Shown in pieces: positions 9,277 through 17,673 of a stretch of 64,000 bases of DNA. Numbering within the stretch: position 1 is the stretch's first letter; each line of letters opens with the position of its first letter. The notes beneath the pieces are model-generated. The model was not told where the DNA came from, made no database searches, and saw only the letters and a program-made list of their open reading frames with translations. Origin of the DNA: UBA3907 sp033810155 (GTDB taxonomy: Bacteria > Bacillota > Sulfobacillia > Fermentithermobacillales > Fermentithermobacillaceae). The position numbers were made by a program, and so were the translations under genes. The stretch covers positions 1-64,000 of the forward strand of contig JAPXKJ010000001.1 of the NCBI GenBank assembly GCA_033810155.1, in the 5' to 3' direction.

Positions 9277-9302
9277 CATCCCTGTCCGCGTCCTTGTATA
9301 AT
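9273..9302 (+). promoter_or_regulatory. Consensus sigma-A promoter for yceD-rpmF
   Basis: TTGACA at 9273-9278, 18-base spacer, TATAAT at 9297-9302: both hexamers are perfect. Transcription should begin near 9309. This rules out an in-frame TTG at 9308 as the yceD start and supports the TTG at 9332. Confidence 0.85.
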
Positions 9303-9331
9303 CCGTCTTGTCAATGGAGGTAAGCGATAAT

Positions 9332-9889
9332 TTGAAAATTGATGTATCGAGCATAATTAAAGAACCTGGTTCAAGTTTCTCCTTTTTCCAGGAAGGTCCT
9401 TCTGACCTATTCTTGGAAGGGGAGGATAAGGTTTGTTTGTCTTGTCCGATTTCGGTGCAAGGGGTTGCGACATCAACCGGGGATGGAATATATGTCCAGG
9501 TTAATGCTAAGGGTGCCGTCCGTCTTACTTGTTCAAGATGCCTCAAAGAGTACGACCAGCAGTTTGAAATCAGTTGTGAGGGTAAGTTCCAAAAAGCTTT
9601 TCTTGGATCTGTGGCGGCGAATGAGGATGACGATGTGGAGATGTTTGCCCTTGAGGGCGCATCCTGTGTGCTAGACGACATGATAAAGCATGAGCTCTTA
9701 CTTAGTCTTCCGATGAAACCTCTATGCACCCCGGACTGTGAAGGAGTTCCCGGATACGATACCCGTGAGAAAGACACAGAGGAAGAACTTGGCGAAGAAC
9801 CTACGCTATTTGGCAGGAAACTGCTGGACGCGGTGGAGGAAAGGAGCAAGGAACATGGCAGTACCAAAAAGAAGGACCTCGGCATCTAA
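9332..9889 (+). CDS. yceD: YceD/DUF177 family protein
   Basis: 185 residues with the family's cysteine motifs CSRCLKEY near the middle and PMKPLCTPDCEG near the C-terminus, and an acidic segment NEDDDVEMF between. YceD proteins are almost always encoded directly before rpmF, and a role in 23S rRNA or large-subunit maturation is established in some bacteria and plants. The TTG start follows GGAGG at 9316-9320 and lies downstream of the predicted transcription start. The 3' end overlaps rpmF by 35 bases. Confidence 0.9.
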   Translation: MKIDVSSIIKEPGSSFSFFQEGPSDLFLEGEDKVCLSCPISVQGVATSTGDGIYVQVNAKGAVRLTCSRCLKEYDQQFEISCEGKFQKAFLGSVAANEDDDVEMFALEGASCVLDDMIKHELLLSLPMKPLCTPDCEGVPGYDTREKDTEEELGEEPTLFGRKLLDAVEERSKEHGSTKKKDLGI

Positions 9890-10046
9890 AAGAGATATGC
9901 GCAGAGCCTCTGCGTGGAGGAACAGGCTCAAGTCTCCCAATCTCATAGAATGCCCAAGGTGCCATTCGTTAACGCTACCCCACAGGGTATGTCCGGAATG
10001 CGGATATTACAAGGGCCGTCAAGTTATAAAAGTGAAGGAGAAGTAG
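9855..10046 (+). CDS. rpmF: 50S ribosomal protein L32
   Basis: 63 residues starting MAVPKRRTSASKRDMRRA, the L32 hallmark, with a four-cysteine zinc ribbon (CPRCH and CPECGYYKG). The ATG at 9855 is preceded by AAGGAG at 9841-9846 and lies inside the end of yceD in another frame, so the pair is probably translationally coupled. A terminator follows 35 bases after the stop. Confidence 0.97.
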   Translation: MAVPKRRTSASKRDMRRASAWRNRLKSPNLIECPRCHSLTLPHRVCPECGYYKGRQVIKVKEK

Positions 10047-10080
10047 GCTGTTCTCACACTTGGCAATAACACGATAAAAG

Positions 10081-10103
10081 ACTCCGAAATCTCGGAGTTT
10101 TTT
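10081..10103 (+). terminator. Rho-independent terminator after rpmF
   Basis: ACTCCGA (10081-10087) pairs with TCGGAGT (10092-10098) around a 4-base loop, followed by TTTTTT-A. The upstream AAAAG can extend pairing with the T-tract. It separates the yceD-rpmF transcript from the fapR operon. Confidence 0.85.
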
Positions 10104-10126
10104 ATTATCAAAGAAAAGATAAATAC

Positions 10127-10192
10127 TTGACATAGCTTATATGGTAGGTGTTAATATCTACCCATAAGGTTAGGTTATATATAAGTTATATA
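10127..10192 (+). promoter_or_regulatory. fapR operon promoter with candidate FapR operator
   Basis: TTGACA at 10127-10132 is a perfect -35; the -10 region is less certain (GTTAAT 10150-10155 at 17 bases, or TAATAT 10152-10157 at 19). Over the -10 lies a 20-base palindrome (10143-10162) with arms GGTAG/CTACC and centre TTAA, 8 of 10 pairs matched. Downstream is a perfect TTATATATAA (10175-10184) and two GTTATATA copies 11 bases apart (10174 and 10185). FapR proteins repress their own operon at promoter-overlapping palindromes, so this is the natural candidate operator. Confidence 0.6.
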
Positions 10193-10212
10193 GAACTCTG
10201 AGGCGGGTGTAG

Positions 10213-10782
10213 ATGGCGCTGAGCCCGAAAGAACGACGTGAACAACTAAAAGATATCTTGTTGGCTAACCCCTTCCTTCCGGATAGGCGGTTGGCACGCC
10301 ATTTTGACGTGAGTCCCCAGACCATACGTCTTGACAGGTTGGCTTTGGGCATTCCGGACCAGAGAACCAGGACCAAAGAACTCGCTGAAAGAGCTTACGG
10401 AATTGTTCGCGCGATGGGTGGCGAAGAGATAGTAGGAGAACTAGTTGATCTAGATCTAGGCAAATCCGCGATATCTATACTTGAAACTACTCCGGAAATG
10501 GCATTTGAAAGGTCTGGTATAACAAGGAGCCAGTACATATTCGCGCAGGCAGACTCCCTTGCAATCTGCATAGTCGATGCAGAGAATGTGGTAACGGGAA
10601 TTGCAAATCTCAAGTTCAAACGCCAAGTTAAAGTAGGAGAAAGACTTGTGGCAAAGGGACAGGTCATAAGCGACAGGGGAGACAAGTTTTCGGTGCTTGT
10701 AGAAACACGTTCCAAGGGTGAGCTAGTGTTCAGAGGTAAGTTTTTAGTCTTTTCCCTTGATGAAAGAGGGAGCGAGAATTGA
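10213..10782 (+). CDS. fapR: Fatty acid and phospholipid biosynthesis regulator FapR
   Basis: 189 residues. The N-terminal winged HTH (about 1-60: RREQLKDILLANPFLPDRRLARHFDVSPQTIRLDR, given here by its ends) joins a hot-dog fold ligand domain (about 75-185) with FKRQVKVGERLVAKGQV. In Bacillus, FapR is a repressor released by malonyl-CoA, so lipid synthesis rises with precursor supply. It heads the operon fapR-plsX-fabH-fakB-fabD-fabG-acpP-fabF. The ATG follows GAGGCGGGTG. The stop overlaps plsX by 4 bases. Confidence 0.95.
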   Translation: MALSPKERREQLKDILLANPFLPDRRLARHFDVSPQTIRLDRLALGIPDQRTRTKELAERAYGIVRAMGGEEIVGELVDLDLGKSAISILETTPEMAFERSGITRSQYIFAQADSLAICIVDAENVVTGIANLKFKRQVKVGERLVAKGQVISDRGDKFSVLVETRSKGELVFRGKFLVFSLDERGSEN

Positions 10783-11810
10783 ACGAAACGGGCATTGATA
10801 ACAAAAAGCCAATAGCTGTTGATCTGATGGGTGGCGACGATGCGCCTTATCAGGCAATCGACGGTTGTGTATTGGCACTGGAGCAAGGAGCATCGATCTT
10901 GGCGCTAGGGAACAGTGAGGCTGTTGAACTTCTAAAGAGCAGGATTGAACATCCAAATCTGACCACACTCGTGTGCGATCAAGTGATAACATCTGAAGAG
11001 TCGCCTGTCAGGGCGGTAAAAACCAAAAGTGAGTCATCGATTGTTAAGGGTCTTGTGGCTGTCAGGAACGGTCAGGCCTCGGGTTTTGTCTCAGCAGGTT
11101 CGACGGGTGCACTGTTGGCGGGCGGAGTTCTGATTTTGGGTCGTGCTAAGGGCGTAGAAAGACCTTGCTTAGGCATGGTTTTTCCCTCTTGCAATGATCA
11201 TGGTGTCTTGCTGATGGATTTGGGGGCATCGTATGATGTTCGTCCGAGCAACCTGGTTGATTTTGCCCTTATGGGAAGTATATACGCAGACATGGTTTTA
11301 GGTTGGAAAAACCCCCGGGTGGGGCTATTGAACATCGGAACCGAATCTAGCAAAGGTACTACTACAATAAAAAAGGCTTACGAATTGATGCACAGCGCCC
11401 CAATCGAGTTTGTGGGTAACGTTGAAGCCCGCGATGTATTATTTGACAAAGCAGATATCATAGTTGCCGACGGATTTGTCGGTAACGTACTATTGAAGGC
11501 GTCTGAGGGAGCTTTGCTTTTTCAGATGAAATGTCTTAAAGATTCAATCAATAGAGGCACTATATCTAAAATTGGGGCACTACTGCTTCGCCCTGTGTTC
11601 GACGAGTTGGCGCGTTCCTTTGATTATTCAATCTATGGTGGGGCTCCCATGCTTGGTCTGCAGGGGTCTTTGGTCAAATGCCATGGTTCTTCGAAAGGAT
11701 TGGCTATCGCCAAGGGTATTGAACAAGCTACTAGATTCGCAGAAGGCAACGTAGCCTCTTTGATATCTGAAACGATATCCGAAATGGGTCTTGAGGAGAG
11801 TGAACAATGA
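10779..11810 (+). CDS. plsX: Phosphate acyltransferase PlsX
   Basis: Makes acyl-phosphate from acyl-ACP and phosphate for the PlsY step of phosphatidic acid synthesis, and runs backwards to load fatty acids activated by FakAB onto ACP. The protein begins near IAVDLMGGDDAP, with SAGSTGALLAGG, GLLNIGTESSKG and ADGFVGNVLLKASEG as family landmarks. 343 residues is normal. The TTG start overlaps the fapR stop (TTGA), and its own stop overlaps the fabH ATG. Confidence 0.96.
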   Translation: MNETGIDNKKPIAVDLMGGDDAPYQAIDGCVLALEQGASILALGNSEAVELLKSRIEHPNLTTLVCDQVITSEESPVRAVKTKSESSIVKGLVAVRNGQASGFVSAGSTGALLAGGVLILGRAKGVERPCLGMVFPSCNDHGVLLMDLGASYDVRPSNLVDFALMGSIYADMVLGWKNPRVGLLNIGTESSKGTTTIKKAYELMHSAPIEFVGNVEARDVLFDKADIIVADGFVGNVLLKASEGALLFQMKCLKDSINRGTISKIGALLLRPVFDELARSFDYSIYGGAPMLGLQGSLVKCHGSSKGLAIAKGIEQATRFAEGNVASLISETISEMGLEESEQ

Positions 11811-12796
11811 AGAATTCCGTTTCAGCAGTTATAGAGTCTTTGGGAGTCTACGTGCCTCCTGACGTACTCACAAATGCAGATCTAGAGAAGATGGTAGAGA
11901 CCTCAAATGAATGGATTGTTGAAAGAACTGGAATTAGGGAAAGACGTATTGCAAGCAAGGACATAAGCACGTCCGATCTAGCGGCGCGTGCGGCACTGTC
12001 TTGTCTGTCATCTTCGAAAGTCTCAGCAGAAGAGATAGATCTCATCATAGTTGCGACCGCAAGCCCTGACTATGCGTTCCCGGCAACTGCCTGCATTGTA
12101 CAAGAGGCCATTGGGGCCAAGCGGGCCGCGGCATTCGATGTGGAAATTGGTTGTACTGGGTTCATATATGCGCTTGCCATAGGTTCTCAGTTCATCTTAT
12201 CTGGAGTATACAAAAACGTACTGGTAATAGGAGCAGAAACGCTGTCACGTCTAATTAACTGGGAAGACCGTAATACCTGCGTGCTTTTTGGCGACGGTGC
12301 CGGTGCAGCGATGTTGACCAGGGGGAATCCAGGAGAGGGGATATTAGGATTTCATCTGGGGGTTGATGGTTCGCAAGGGGATCTTCTTTATCTTCCGGCA
12401 GGTATGGCCAAGCTCCCGGCTAGCTGCGATACAGTTAGACAAGGTTTGCATTATGTACATATGGAGGGAAAAGCCGTATTCAAGTTTGCCGTGAAAACCA
12501 TGGACAGTGCCGTTACCAGATTGCTCGAGGAGATTGGGAAAACACCCGATGACATTGACCTATTGATCCCCCATCAGGCAAACATAAGAATAATTGAGTC
12601 TGCAATTCAGCGGTTCAAGATTCCTAGAGAAAAAGTGATGATTAACATAGAGAAATACGGTAACACATCTTCGGCGTCGATTCCAATCGCGCTGCACGAA
12701 GCTTATGAACAGGGCCGAATCAACAAAGGGGATCTTGTAGTATTAGTGGGATTTGGCGCTGGTCTGAGCTGGGGTTCGATCGCGATAAACTGGTAA
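11807..12796 (+). CDS. fabH: 3-oxoacyl-ACP synthase III (KAS III)
   Basis: Condenses acyl-CoA with malonyl-ACP to start fatty-acid chains. The catalytic triad is complete: Cys116 in EIGCTGFIYAL, His256 in IPHQANIRI and Asn286 in KYGNTSSAS. 329 residues is normal. The ATG overlaps the plsX stop by 4 bases. Confidence 0.97.
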   Translation: MKNSVSAVIESLGVYVPPDVLTNADLEKMVETSNEWIVERTGIRERRIASKDISTSDLAARAALSCLSSSKVSAEEIDLIIVATASPDYAFPATACIVQEAIGAKRAAAFDVEIGCTGFIYALAIGSQFILSGVYKNVLVIGAETLSRLINWEDRNTCVLFGDGAGAAMLTRGNPGEGILGFHLGVDGSQGDLLYLPAGMAKLPASCDTVRQGLHYVHMEGKAVFKFAVKTMDSAVTRLLEEIGKTPDDIDLLIPHQANIRIIESAIQRFKIPREKVMINIEKYGNTSSASIPIALHEAYEQGRINKGDLVVLVGFGAGLSWGSIAINW

Positions 12797-12844
12797 TCTA
12801 GGGTCGAGACCCGAAAAACATGCGAAACCAAGGGAGGTTTTGAA

Positions 12845-13699
12845 GTGGCCACGGTAAAGATCGTGACTGACAGTGCGCAGGATTTTGAGCCTTCACTTTT
12901 GGAGAAAATGGGGATCACGGTTGTACCTCTAACCGTTCACTTTGGCGAGGAATCGTATAGGGACGGTTATGAGATCCGAGGCAAAGAATTCTACGAGCGA
13001 CTGACCAGTTCATCGGTTATAACACGAACCTCACAGCCATCACCATGGGAATTCCAACAGGTGTTCCAGAAACTTACTGAAGACGGTTCATCGGTAGTCG
13101 CCATACTCCTTTCGTCGGCGCTTAGCGGTACCTACCAATCCGCAGTGATGGCAAAGGAGGCCTTGCCCGACCAACAGATCGAGGTCATCGACTCAAAGAG
13201 CGCATCTGGAATGTATGGAATGATGGCTATTTTAGCACAAGAAATGGCAGGTACGGGCAGTACTTTTGATGAAATAGTAGCTGCTGTCAAGCGTATGATT
13301 CAAGCAGGTATCACAGTTTTCTCAGTAGACACTCTTGATTATTTGGCTAGAAATGGCAGAATAGGCAAGGCTCAGCACTTGCTTGGGAGCATGCTTAACA
13401 TGAAACCTATCCTGTCTCTTGATGATGAGGGATATGTTGTGGCAAAGGAACGGATTAGAGGCAGAAACAAGGTCATCCCTAGGATGGTAGACATTGTGCT
13501 CGAACATTTGGGGGAAGAAGAACTATATGTATGCGTTTCGGATGCTAATTCTCCTGCCGAAGCAGCAAAACTCAAAGAGCAAGCTCAAGAACGACTCAAT
13601 ATCCGAAGACTCTTTGAGACCGAAATTGGTGCGATAATAGGTACCCATACAGGCCCTGGTACTCTCGCTTTACTGGCCATTCCCTGCAGAGCGGTTTAG
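12845..13699 (+). CDS. DegV family fatty-acid-binding protein (FakB-like)
   Basis: 284 residues with the complete DegV signature set: IVTDSAQD at the N-terminus, TSQPSPWEF, LSSALSGTYQSA and IGTHTGPGTLA. DegV proteins bind a single fatty acid in a buried tunnel and, as FakB, present its carboxylate to FakA for phosphorylation. The GTG start follows GGGAGGTTTT at 12832-12841. Its place between fabH and fabD, in the operon that also holds plsX, strongly supports the FakB role. Which chain length or saturation it prefers cannot be told. Confidence 0.9.
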   Translation: MATVKIVTDSAQDFEPSLLEKMGITVVPLTVHFGEESYRDGYEIRGKEFYERLTSSSVITRTSQPSPWEFQQVFQKLTEDGSSVVAILLSSALSGTYQSAVMAKEALPDQQIEVIDSKSASGMYGMMAILAQEMAGTGSTFDEIVAAVKRMIQAGITVFSVDTLDYLARNGRIGKAQHLLGSMLNMKPILSLDDEGYVVAKERIRGRNKVIPRMVDIVLEHLGEEELYVCVSDANSPAEAAKLKEQAQERLNIRRLFETEIGAIIGTHTGPGTLALLAIPCRAV

Positions 13700-13725
13700 G
13701 CAGTTATTATTGGGAGGTGTTTCGA

Positions 13726-14670
13726 TTGGGAAAAATAGCATGGGTGTTCCCAGGGCAAGGAGCACAGTTTCCAGGCATGGGAAAAGAACTATACGACCAA
13801 TACGATGTTGCAAAGGATGTGTTTGAGAGGGCCGATGCCGCATTGGGCTTTAAGTTGTCGGATTTGATCTTTGGGGGCCCGTCGGACGAGCTAACTTTGA
13901 CATACAATGCGCAACCCGCGCTACTTACTGTGAGCGTTGCTGCGGCTATGGTCTTAGAAGGTCAGGGCCTGCGGCCAGACATGGTTGCAGGGCTGAGCCT
14001 TGGCGAATACACTGCGCTTGTAGTGGCAGGGTCATTGAGTTTGGAGGATGGAGTGGTGATCACCAGAAAACGTGGTAGATATATGCAGGAAGCTTGCCCA
14101 CCTGGCCAAGGGAGCATGGCTGCAATAATCGGTCTACCTTGTGCTGAAGTCGAGGCTATCTGTTACGAATCCTCAAAACTGGGCGTGGTCACTGGTGCCA
14201 ATTACAATTGTCCTGGACAAGTGGTAATCTCCGGGCACAAAAAGGCAGTGGATGATGCTTGCCGTAGGGCGCAAGAACGAGGTGCCAAGGGAGTTCCTCT
14301 TGCGGTAAGTGCGCCTTTTCATTGTGCATTGATGGAACCAGCAGCCAAGAGGCTGAGCGCCGACCTTGAAAAGATTGAATTTAAAGAACCTACCGTTGCA
14401 GTTTATTCGAATGTCACGGGTAGACGTCTGAGCGATCCTCGAGGTGTGAAGGATATTTTGATTCAACAGATGACCCAGCCGGTTCTGTGGCAAGTCGACA
14501 TGGAGAACATGATCCTCGACGGTGCATCTGGCTTTATCGAAGTAGGGCCTGGCAAGTCTCTTACAGGCTTTGGAAAACGAATTAACCCAGCTGTCCGATT
14601 TGTGCAATTCTCATCTCCTTACGATCTCAATGCTGTTATTGATTTTTATAAGGAGGCTTCGATATTATGA
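13726..14670 (+). CDS. fabD: Malonyl-CoA:ACP transacylase
   Basis: Transfers malonyl from CoA to ACP. Ser91 in the GLSLGEYTA elbow and His199 in APFHCALM form the catalytic dyad (compare Ser92/His201 in E. coli). FPGQGAQFPGMG near the N-terminus and GPGKSLTGF near the C-terminus are typical. The TTG at 13726 has GGGAGG at 13712-13717; a GTG at 13717 overlaps that site and is less likely. The stop overlaps fabG. Confidence 0.96.
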   Translation: MGKIAWVFPGQGAQFPGMGKELYDQYDVAKDVFERADAALGFKLSDLIFGGPSDELTLTYNAQPALLTVSVAAAMVLEGQGLRPDMVAGLSLGEYTALVVAGSLSLEDGVVITRKRGRYMQEACPPGQGSMAAIIGLPCAEVEAICYESSKLGVVTGANYNCPGQVVISGHKKAVDDACRRAQERGAKGVPLAVSAPFHCALMEPAAKRLSADLEKIEFKEPTVAVYSNVTGRRLSDPRGVKDILIQQMTQPVLWQVDMENMILDGASGFIEVGPGKSLTGFGKRINPAVRFVQFSSPYDLNAVIDFYKEASIL

Positions 14671-15419
14671 ATAGTGACTACCCAGTAGCGCTCATAACTG
14701 GTGCGTCACGGGGGATAGGAAGGGCATGTGCCCTACAACTCGCCAAGAGTGGATTTGATATTGCGGTGAACTATGTGAGAGACGTAGAAGGCGCACATGA
14801 AACGAAGAGAATGGTAGAGACTCTTGGGAGAAGAGCAGAGGTTTTTCAGTGCGACGTCTCCTCATATAAAGATACTCAAAAACTCATAGACCTAATTGAG
14901 AAGAACATGGGACCTATTGAGGTTTTGGTATGCAATGCAGGAGTCACAAAGGATTCTCTATTCGTGCGCATGACCGAAGAAGAGTGGGATCTGGTTATCG
15001 ACACGAATCTCAAAGGCGTGTTTAACGTCACTAAGTGGGTTGCAAGGCCCATGGCTCGGCGAAAAAAAGGAAGAATCATTAGTATATCGTCGGTCGTAGC
15101 CTTTACTGGTAACCCTGGACAAGCCAATTACTCTGCGTCCAAAGCAGGGGTCGTAGGGTTAACCAGAACACTTTCAAAGGAACTTGCCAGGTATACGATC
15201 ACTGCTAATGTGGTAGCACCCGGGTATATAAGTTCAGATATGACCGACGGACTGCCTCAGGAGATCCAGGAAAAACTTGTTAGCCAGGTTCCCTTGGGCA
15301 GACCGGGGACACCGGAAGATGTCGCGCATGCAGTTGCATTCTTGGCGTCAGATGAGGCAGATTACATCACGGGCCAGGTTTTATTTGTCGATGGTGGCAT
15401 GTTCACCAGCGGCGTTTAA
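14667..15419 (+). CDS. fabG: 3-oxoacyl-ACP reductase
   Basis: NADPH-dependent short-chain dehydrogenase of the elongation cycle, 250 residues. Nucleotide motif GASRGIGRA is near residue 12, NAGVTKD follows, and the catalytic Tyr155 and Lys159 lie in YSASKAG, with the Ser in ISISSV. The C-terminal VDGGM is typical. The ATG overlaps the fabD stop by 4 bases and follows AAGGAGG. Confidence 0.96.
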   Translation: MNSDYPVALITGASRGIGRACALQLAKSGFDIAVNYVRDVEGAHETKRMVETLGRRAEVFQCDVSSYKDTQKLIDLIEKNMGPIEVLVCNAGVTKDSLFVRMTEEEWDLVIDTNLKGVFNVTKWVARPMARRKKGRIISISSVVAFTGNPGQANYSASKAGVVGLTRTLSKELARYTITANVVAPGYISSDMTDGLPQEIQEKLVSQVPLGRPGTPEDVAHAVAFLASDEADYITGQVLFVDGGMFTSGV

Positions 15420-15450
15420 CATATAGCGTTACTGTGAGGAGGTGAATAGC

Positions 15451-15696
15451 TTGACAGAAGATAAGTTGTTCGAAGCGATAAAAAAGATAATAGTTGATCA
15501 ACTAGGTGTCGAAGAGTCATTGGTTAATATGGAGTCTTCTTTTATCGAGGATCTAGGGGCTGATTCCCTGGAGATTGTGGACCTTATTATGGCATTTGAG
15601 AGCGATTTCGGCATTACAATACCTGACGAAGATGCGGAGAATCTTACAACGGTCCAAAATGCCGTAGAATATCTTAAGGAACATGTCAGAGAATAA
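15451..15696 (+). CDS. acpP: Acyl carrier protein
   Basis: 81-residue acidic protein with the phosphopantetheine attachment Ser39 in LGADSLEIVDL. The TTG at 15451 is chosen because GAGGAGGTG lies at 15436-15443; the in-frame GTG at 15442 falls inside that site. A small GC-rich inverted repeat (GGCCC 15709-15713, GGGCC 15734-15738) separates acpP from fabF and might tune the ratio of the two. Confidence 0.96.
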   Translation: MTEDKLFEAIKKIIVDQLGVEESLVNMESSFIEDLGADSLEIVDLIMAFESDFGITIPDEDAENLTTVQNAVEYLKEHVRE

Positions 15697-15766
15697 CGGT
15701 TAGAGCGAGGCCCTGCGACCTTCGTGGCCAGCGGGGCCGTAGTCTATGGAGAGGATGTGCCTGAAG

Positions 15767-17008
15767 GTGGAGGCAAACAGACGCGTTGTTGTTACTGGTA
15801 TGGGGGTCATAAGCCCTATAGGTACTGGATTACCATCGTTTTGGAATAGCCTTGTCGAAGGTAAGTCTGGTATACGAGAGATCACTCGGTTTGACGCATC
15901 AGACTTTCCTTCTAGGATCGCCGGCGAGGTTGATTTTGACCCTTTGGATTACCTGGACCGACGTGAGGCTCGGAAAATGGATAGGTTCACCCAGATGGCC
16001 GTTGCGTGTGCGCGCATGGCTGCGGAACATGCGGACATGAATGATGGCCTTGAACCTGAAAGAGCAGGGGTTATTATTGGAACGGGAATAGGCGGTATTG
16101 AGACTCTGTCCAATGAATACCAAAACTACATGACCAAGGGCCCGGGAAGAGTTTCACCCTTTTTTGTGCCTATGATGATACCTAACATGGCAGCAGGCCA
16201 TATATCTATCGATTTGGGACTCAAGGGTCCCATAAACACTATCGTCACCGCATGTGCGTCGGGCACGAATGCAATTGGCGAAAGCTTCAGAATCATCAAG
16301 CATGGGTACGCCGATATTATGGTTACTGGCGGTACCGAAGCTCCGCTTGTTCCTTTGTGCGTAGCGGGGTTTTGCAGCATGAAAGCCTTGTCTACGAGAA
16401 ATGAACTCGTTTCTAAAGCGTCTTCTCCTTTTGATAAGAACCGCGATGGTTTTGTGATAGGCGAAGGGGCCGGAGTCCTTGTGCTCGAGGAATTAGAGCA
16501 TGCCCGAAGGCGCAATGCTAGGATATATGCTGAAGTAGTGGGATATGGTATGAGTTCCGATGCATACCATATTACAGCTCCCGCGCCCGAGGGTGATGGC
16601 GCTAGAAGGGCGATGGACGCTGCAATACGAGACGCAGGGTTGACGGCTTCTGACATAGACTATATCAATGCTCATGGAACCTCAACTCCATACAACGATG
16701 CTAGCGAGACTCAAGCGATCAAGAATCTTATGGGTCCAAAAGCGTATGACACGATGATATCGTCAACGAAATCTATGATTGGTCACTTGCTTGGCGCAGC
16801 CGGGGCGGTTGAGACAATTGCGACGGTTTTGGCCATGGAAAACGGGATCGTTCCGCCTACGATAAACTACGAGGAACCGGACCCAGAATGTGACCTCGAT
16901 TATGTACCTAACAAAGCAAGAGAATGCGAAATTCAGGTTGCACTAAAGAACTCTTTTGGTTTTGGGGGGCAAAACGCTTGCCTTGTCATAAGAAGATTGA
17001 ACGACTAA
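15767..17008 (+). CDS. fabF: 3-oxoacyl-ACP synthase II (KAS II)
   Basis: Elongating condensing enzyme, 413 residues. With the GTG at 15767 as start the catalytic residues fall at Cys163 (TACASGTNA), His303 (NAHGTSTPYND) and His340 (GHLLGAAGAVE), the same numbers as in E. coli FabF, and GAGAGGA at 15749-15755 can act as ribosome binding site. ATG codons at 15746 and 15755 are in frame but poorly placed for that site. The 3' end overlaps rnc. Confidence 0.95.
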   Translation: MEANRRVVVTGMGVISPIGTGLPSFWNSLVEGKSGIREITRFDASDFPSRIAGEVDFDPLDYLDRREARKMDRFTQMAVACARMAAEHADMNDGLEPERAGVIIGTGIGGIETLSNEYQNYMTKGPGRVSPFFVPMMIPNMAAGHISIDLGLKGPINTIVTACASGTNAIGESFRIIKHGYADIMVTGGTEAPLVPLCVAGFCSMKALSTRNELVSKASSPFDKNRDGFVIGEGAGVLVLEELEHARRRNARIYAEVVGYGMSSDAYHITAPAPEGDGARRAMDAAIRDAGLTASDIDYINAHGTSTPYNDASETQAIKNLMGPKAYDTMISSTKSMIGHLLGAAGAVETIATVLAMENGIVPPTINYEEPDPECDLDYVPNKARECEIQVALKNSFGFGGQNACLVIRRLND

Positions 17009-17673
17009 AGGGTGTCTTTCATAAGGCAATAGACGGCCTTGACGAGCAGCTGAAGAGCCAGGCATTTACTCATGTTTCGTATTCAAATGAAAAAGGGGAA
17101 GGGTTTCCGTCCAACGAGAGGTTGGAGTTTTTGGGAGATGCGGTCATATCTCTGGCGGTGGTACTGAACTTGTATGAACGGTTGCCTGACCTTTCTGAAG
17201 GCGAACTTACGAGGATGAGGGCTGCATTAGTCTCAGGGGCATCGCTTGCTCAAACAGCACAGATGGTGGATCTCGGGTCTTACCTGAAATTGGGCAGAGG
17301 CGAAGAACTAACTGGTGGGAGAGCGAGACCTAGCATACTTGCGGGTGCATTTGAGGCGGTCATAGGGGCGTACTTTATACAATATGGTTGGGAACGGACC
17401 CGAGAATTGGTAACCGCTCTTTTGATAAATGGGGATCCAACGGAGCTGCCGATAGATCCCAAGAGTCTTCTGCAGGAGTTTGTGCAAAAGACCCCTGGTG
17501 CAAAACTTGAGTACCGAGTCATAAGCGTAGAGGGACCAGATCACAGTCCTCATTACAACATAGCTTGTTTGATTAATGGCAAACAGGTTTCAACAGGACG
17601 AGGTAGCACGAAGAAAGAAGCTGAGGAGAATTCCGCCCGAGAATATCTTCAGAAACAGGGGCTCTTAGACTGA
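16978..17673 (+). CDS. rnc: Ribonuclease III
   Basis: Cuts double-stranded RNA, including rRNA precursors. The catalytic domain carries the signature NERLEFLGDAVI (about residue 45) and a second acidic site near GAFEAVIGA; the C-terminal dsRNA-binding domain (about 155-230) ends with GSTKKEAEENSAREYL. Start is uncertain: TTG at 16978 gives 231 residues with a G-rich stretch at 16964-16969 upstream, overlapping fabF by 31 bases; an ATG at 16924 would give 249. The 3' end overlaps the converging regulator gene by 9 bases. Confidence 0.93.
   Translation: MPCHKKIERLKGVFHKAIDGLDEQLKSQAFTHVSYSNEKGEGFPSNERLEFLGDAVISLAVVLNLYERLPDLSEGELTRMRAALVSGASLAQTAQMVDLGSYLKLGRGEELTGGRARPSILAGAFEAVIGAYFIQYGWERTRELVTALLINGDPTELPIDPKSLLQEFVQKTPGAKLEYRVISVEGPDHSPHYNIACLINGKQVSTGRGSTKKEAEENSAREYLQKQGLLD

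Noticed and set aside
9253..9885. 210-codon minus-strand frame opposite yceD
   Set aside because: Antisense shadow: Ser-rich, overlaps the yceD promoter and coding region, no family resemblance.
12801..12812. GGGTC-GA-GACCC palindrome after fabH
   Set aside because: Only 5 bp with a 2-base loop and no T-tract; the operon continues to the next gene 48 bases later.
15709..15738. GC-rich repeat between acpP and fabF as a terminator
   Set aside because: Stem only 5 bp with a long loop and no T-tract; at most a weak attenuator, noted under acpP.
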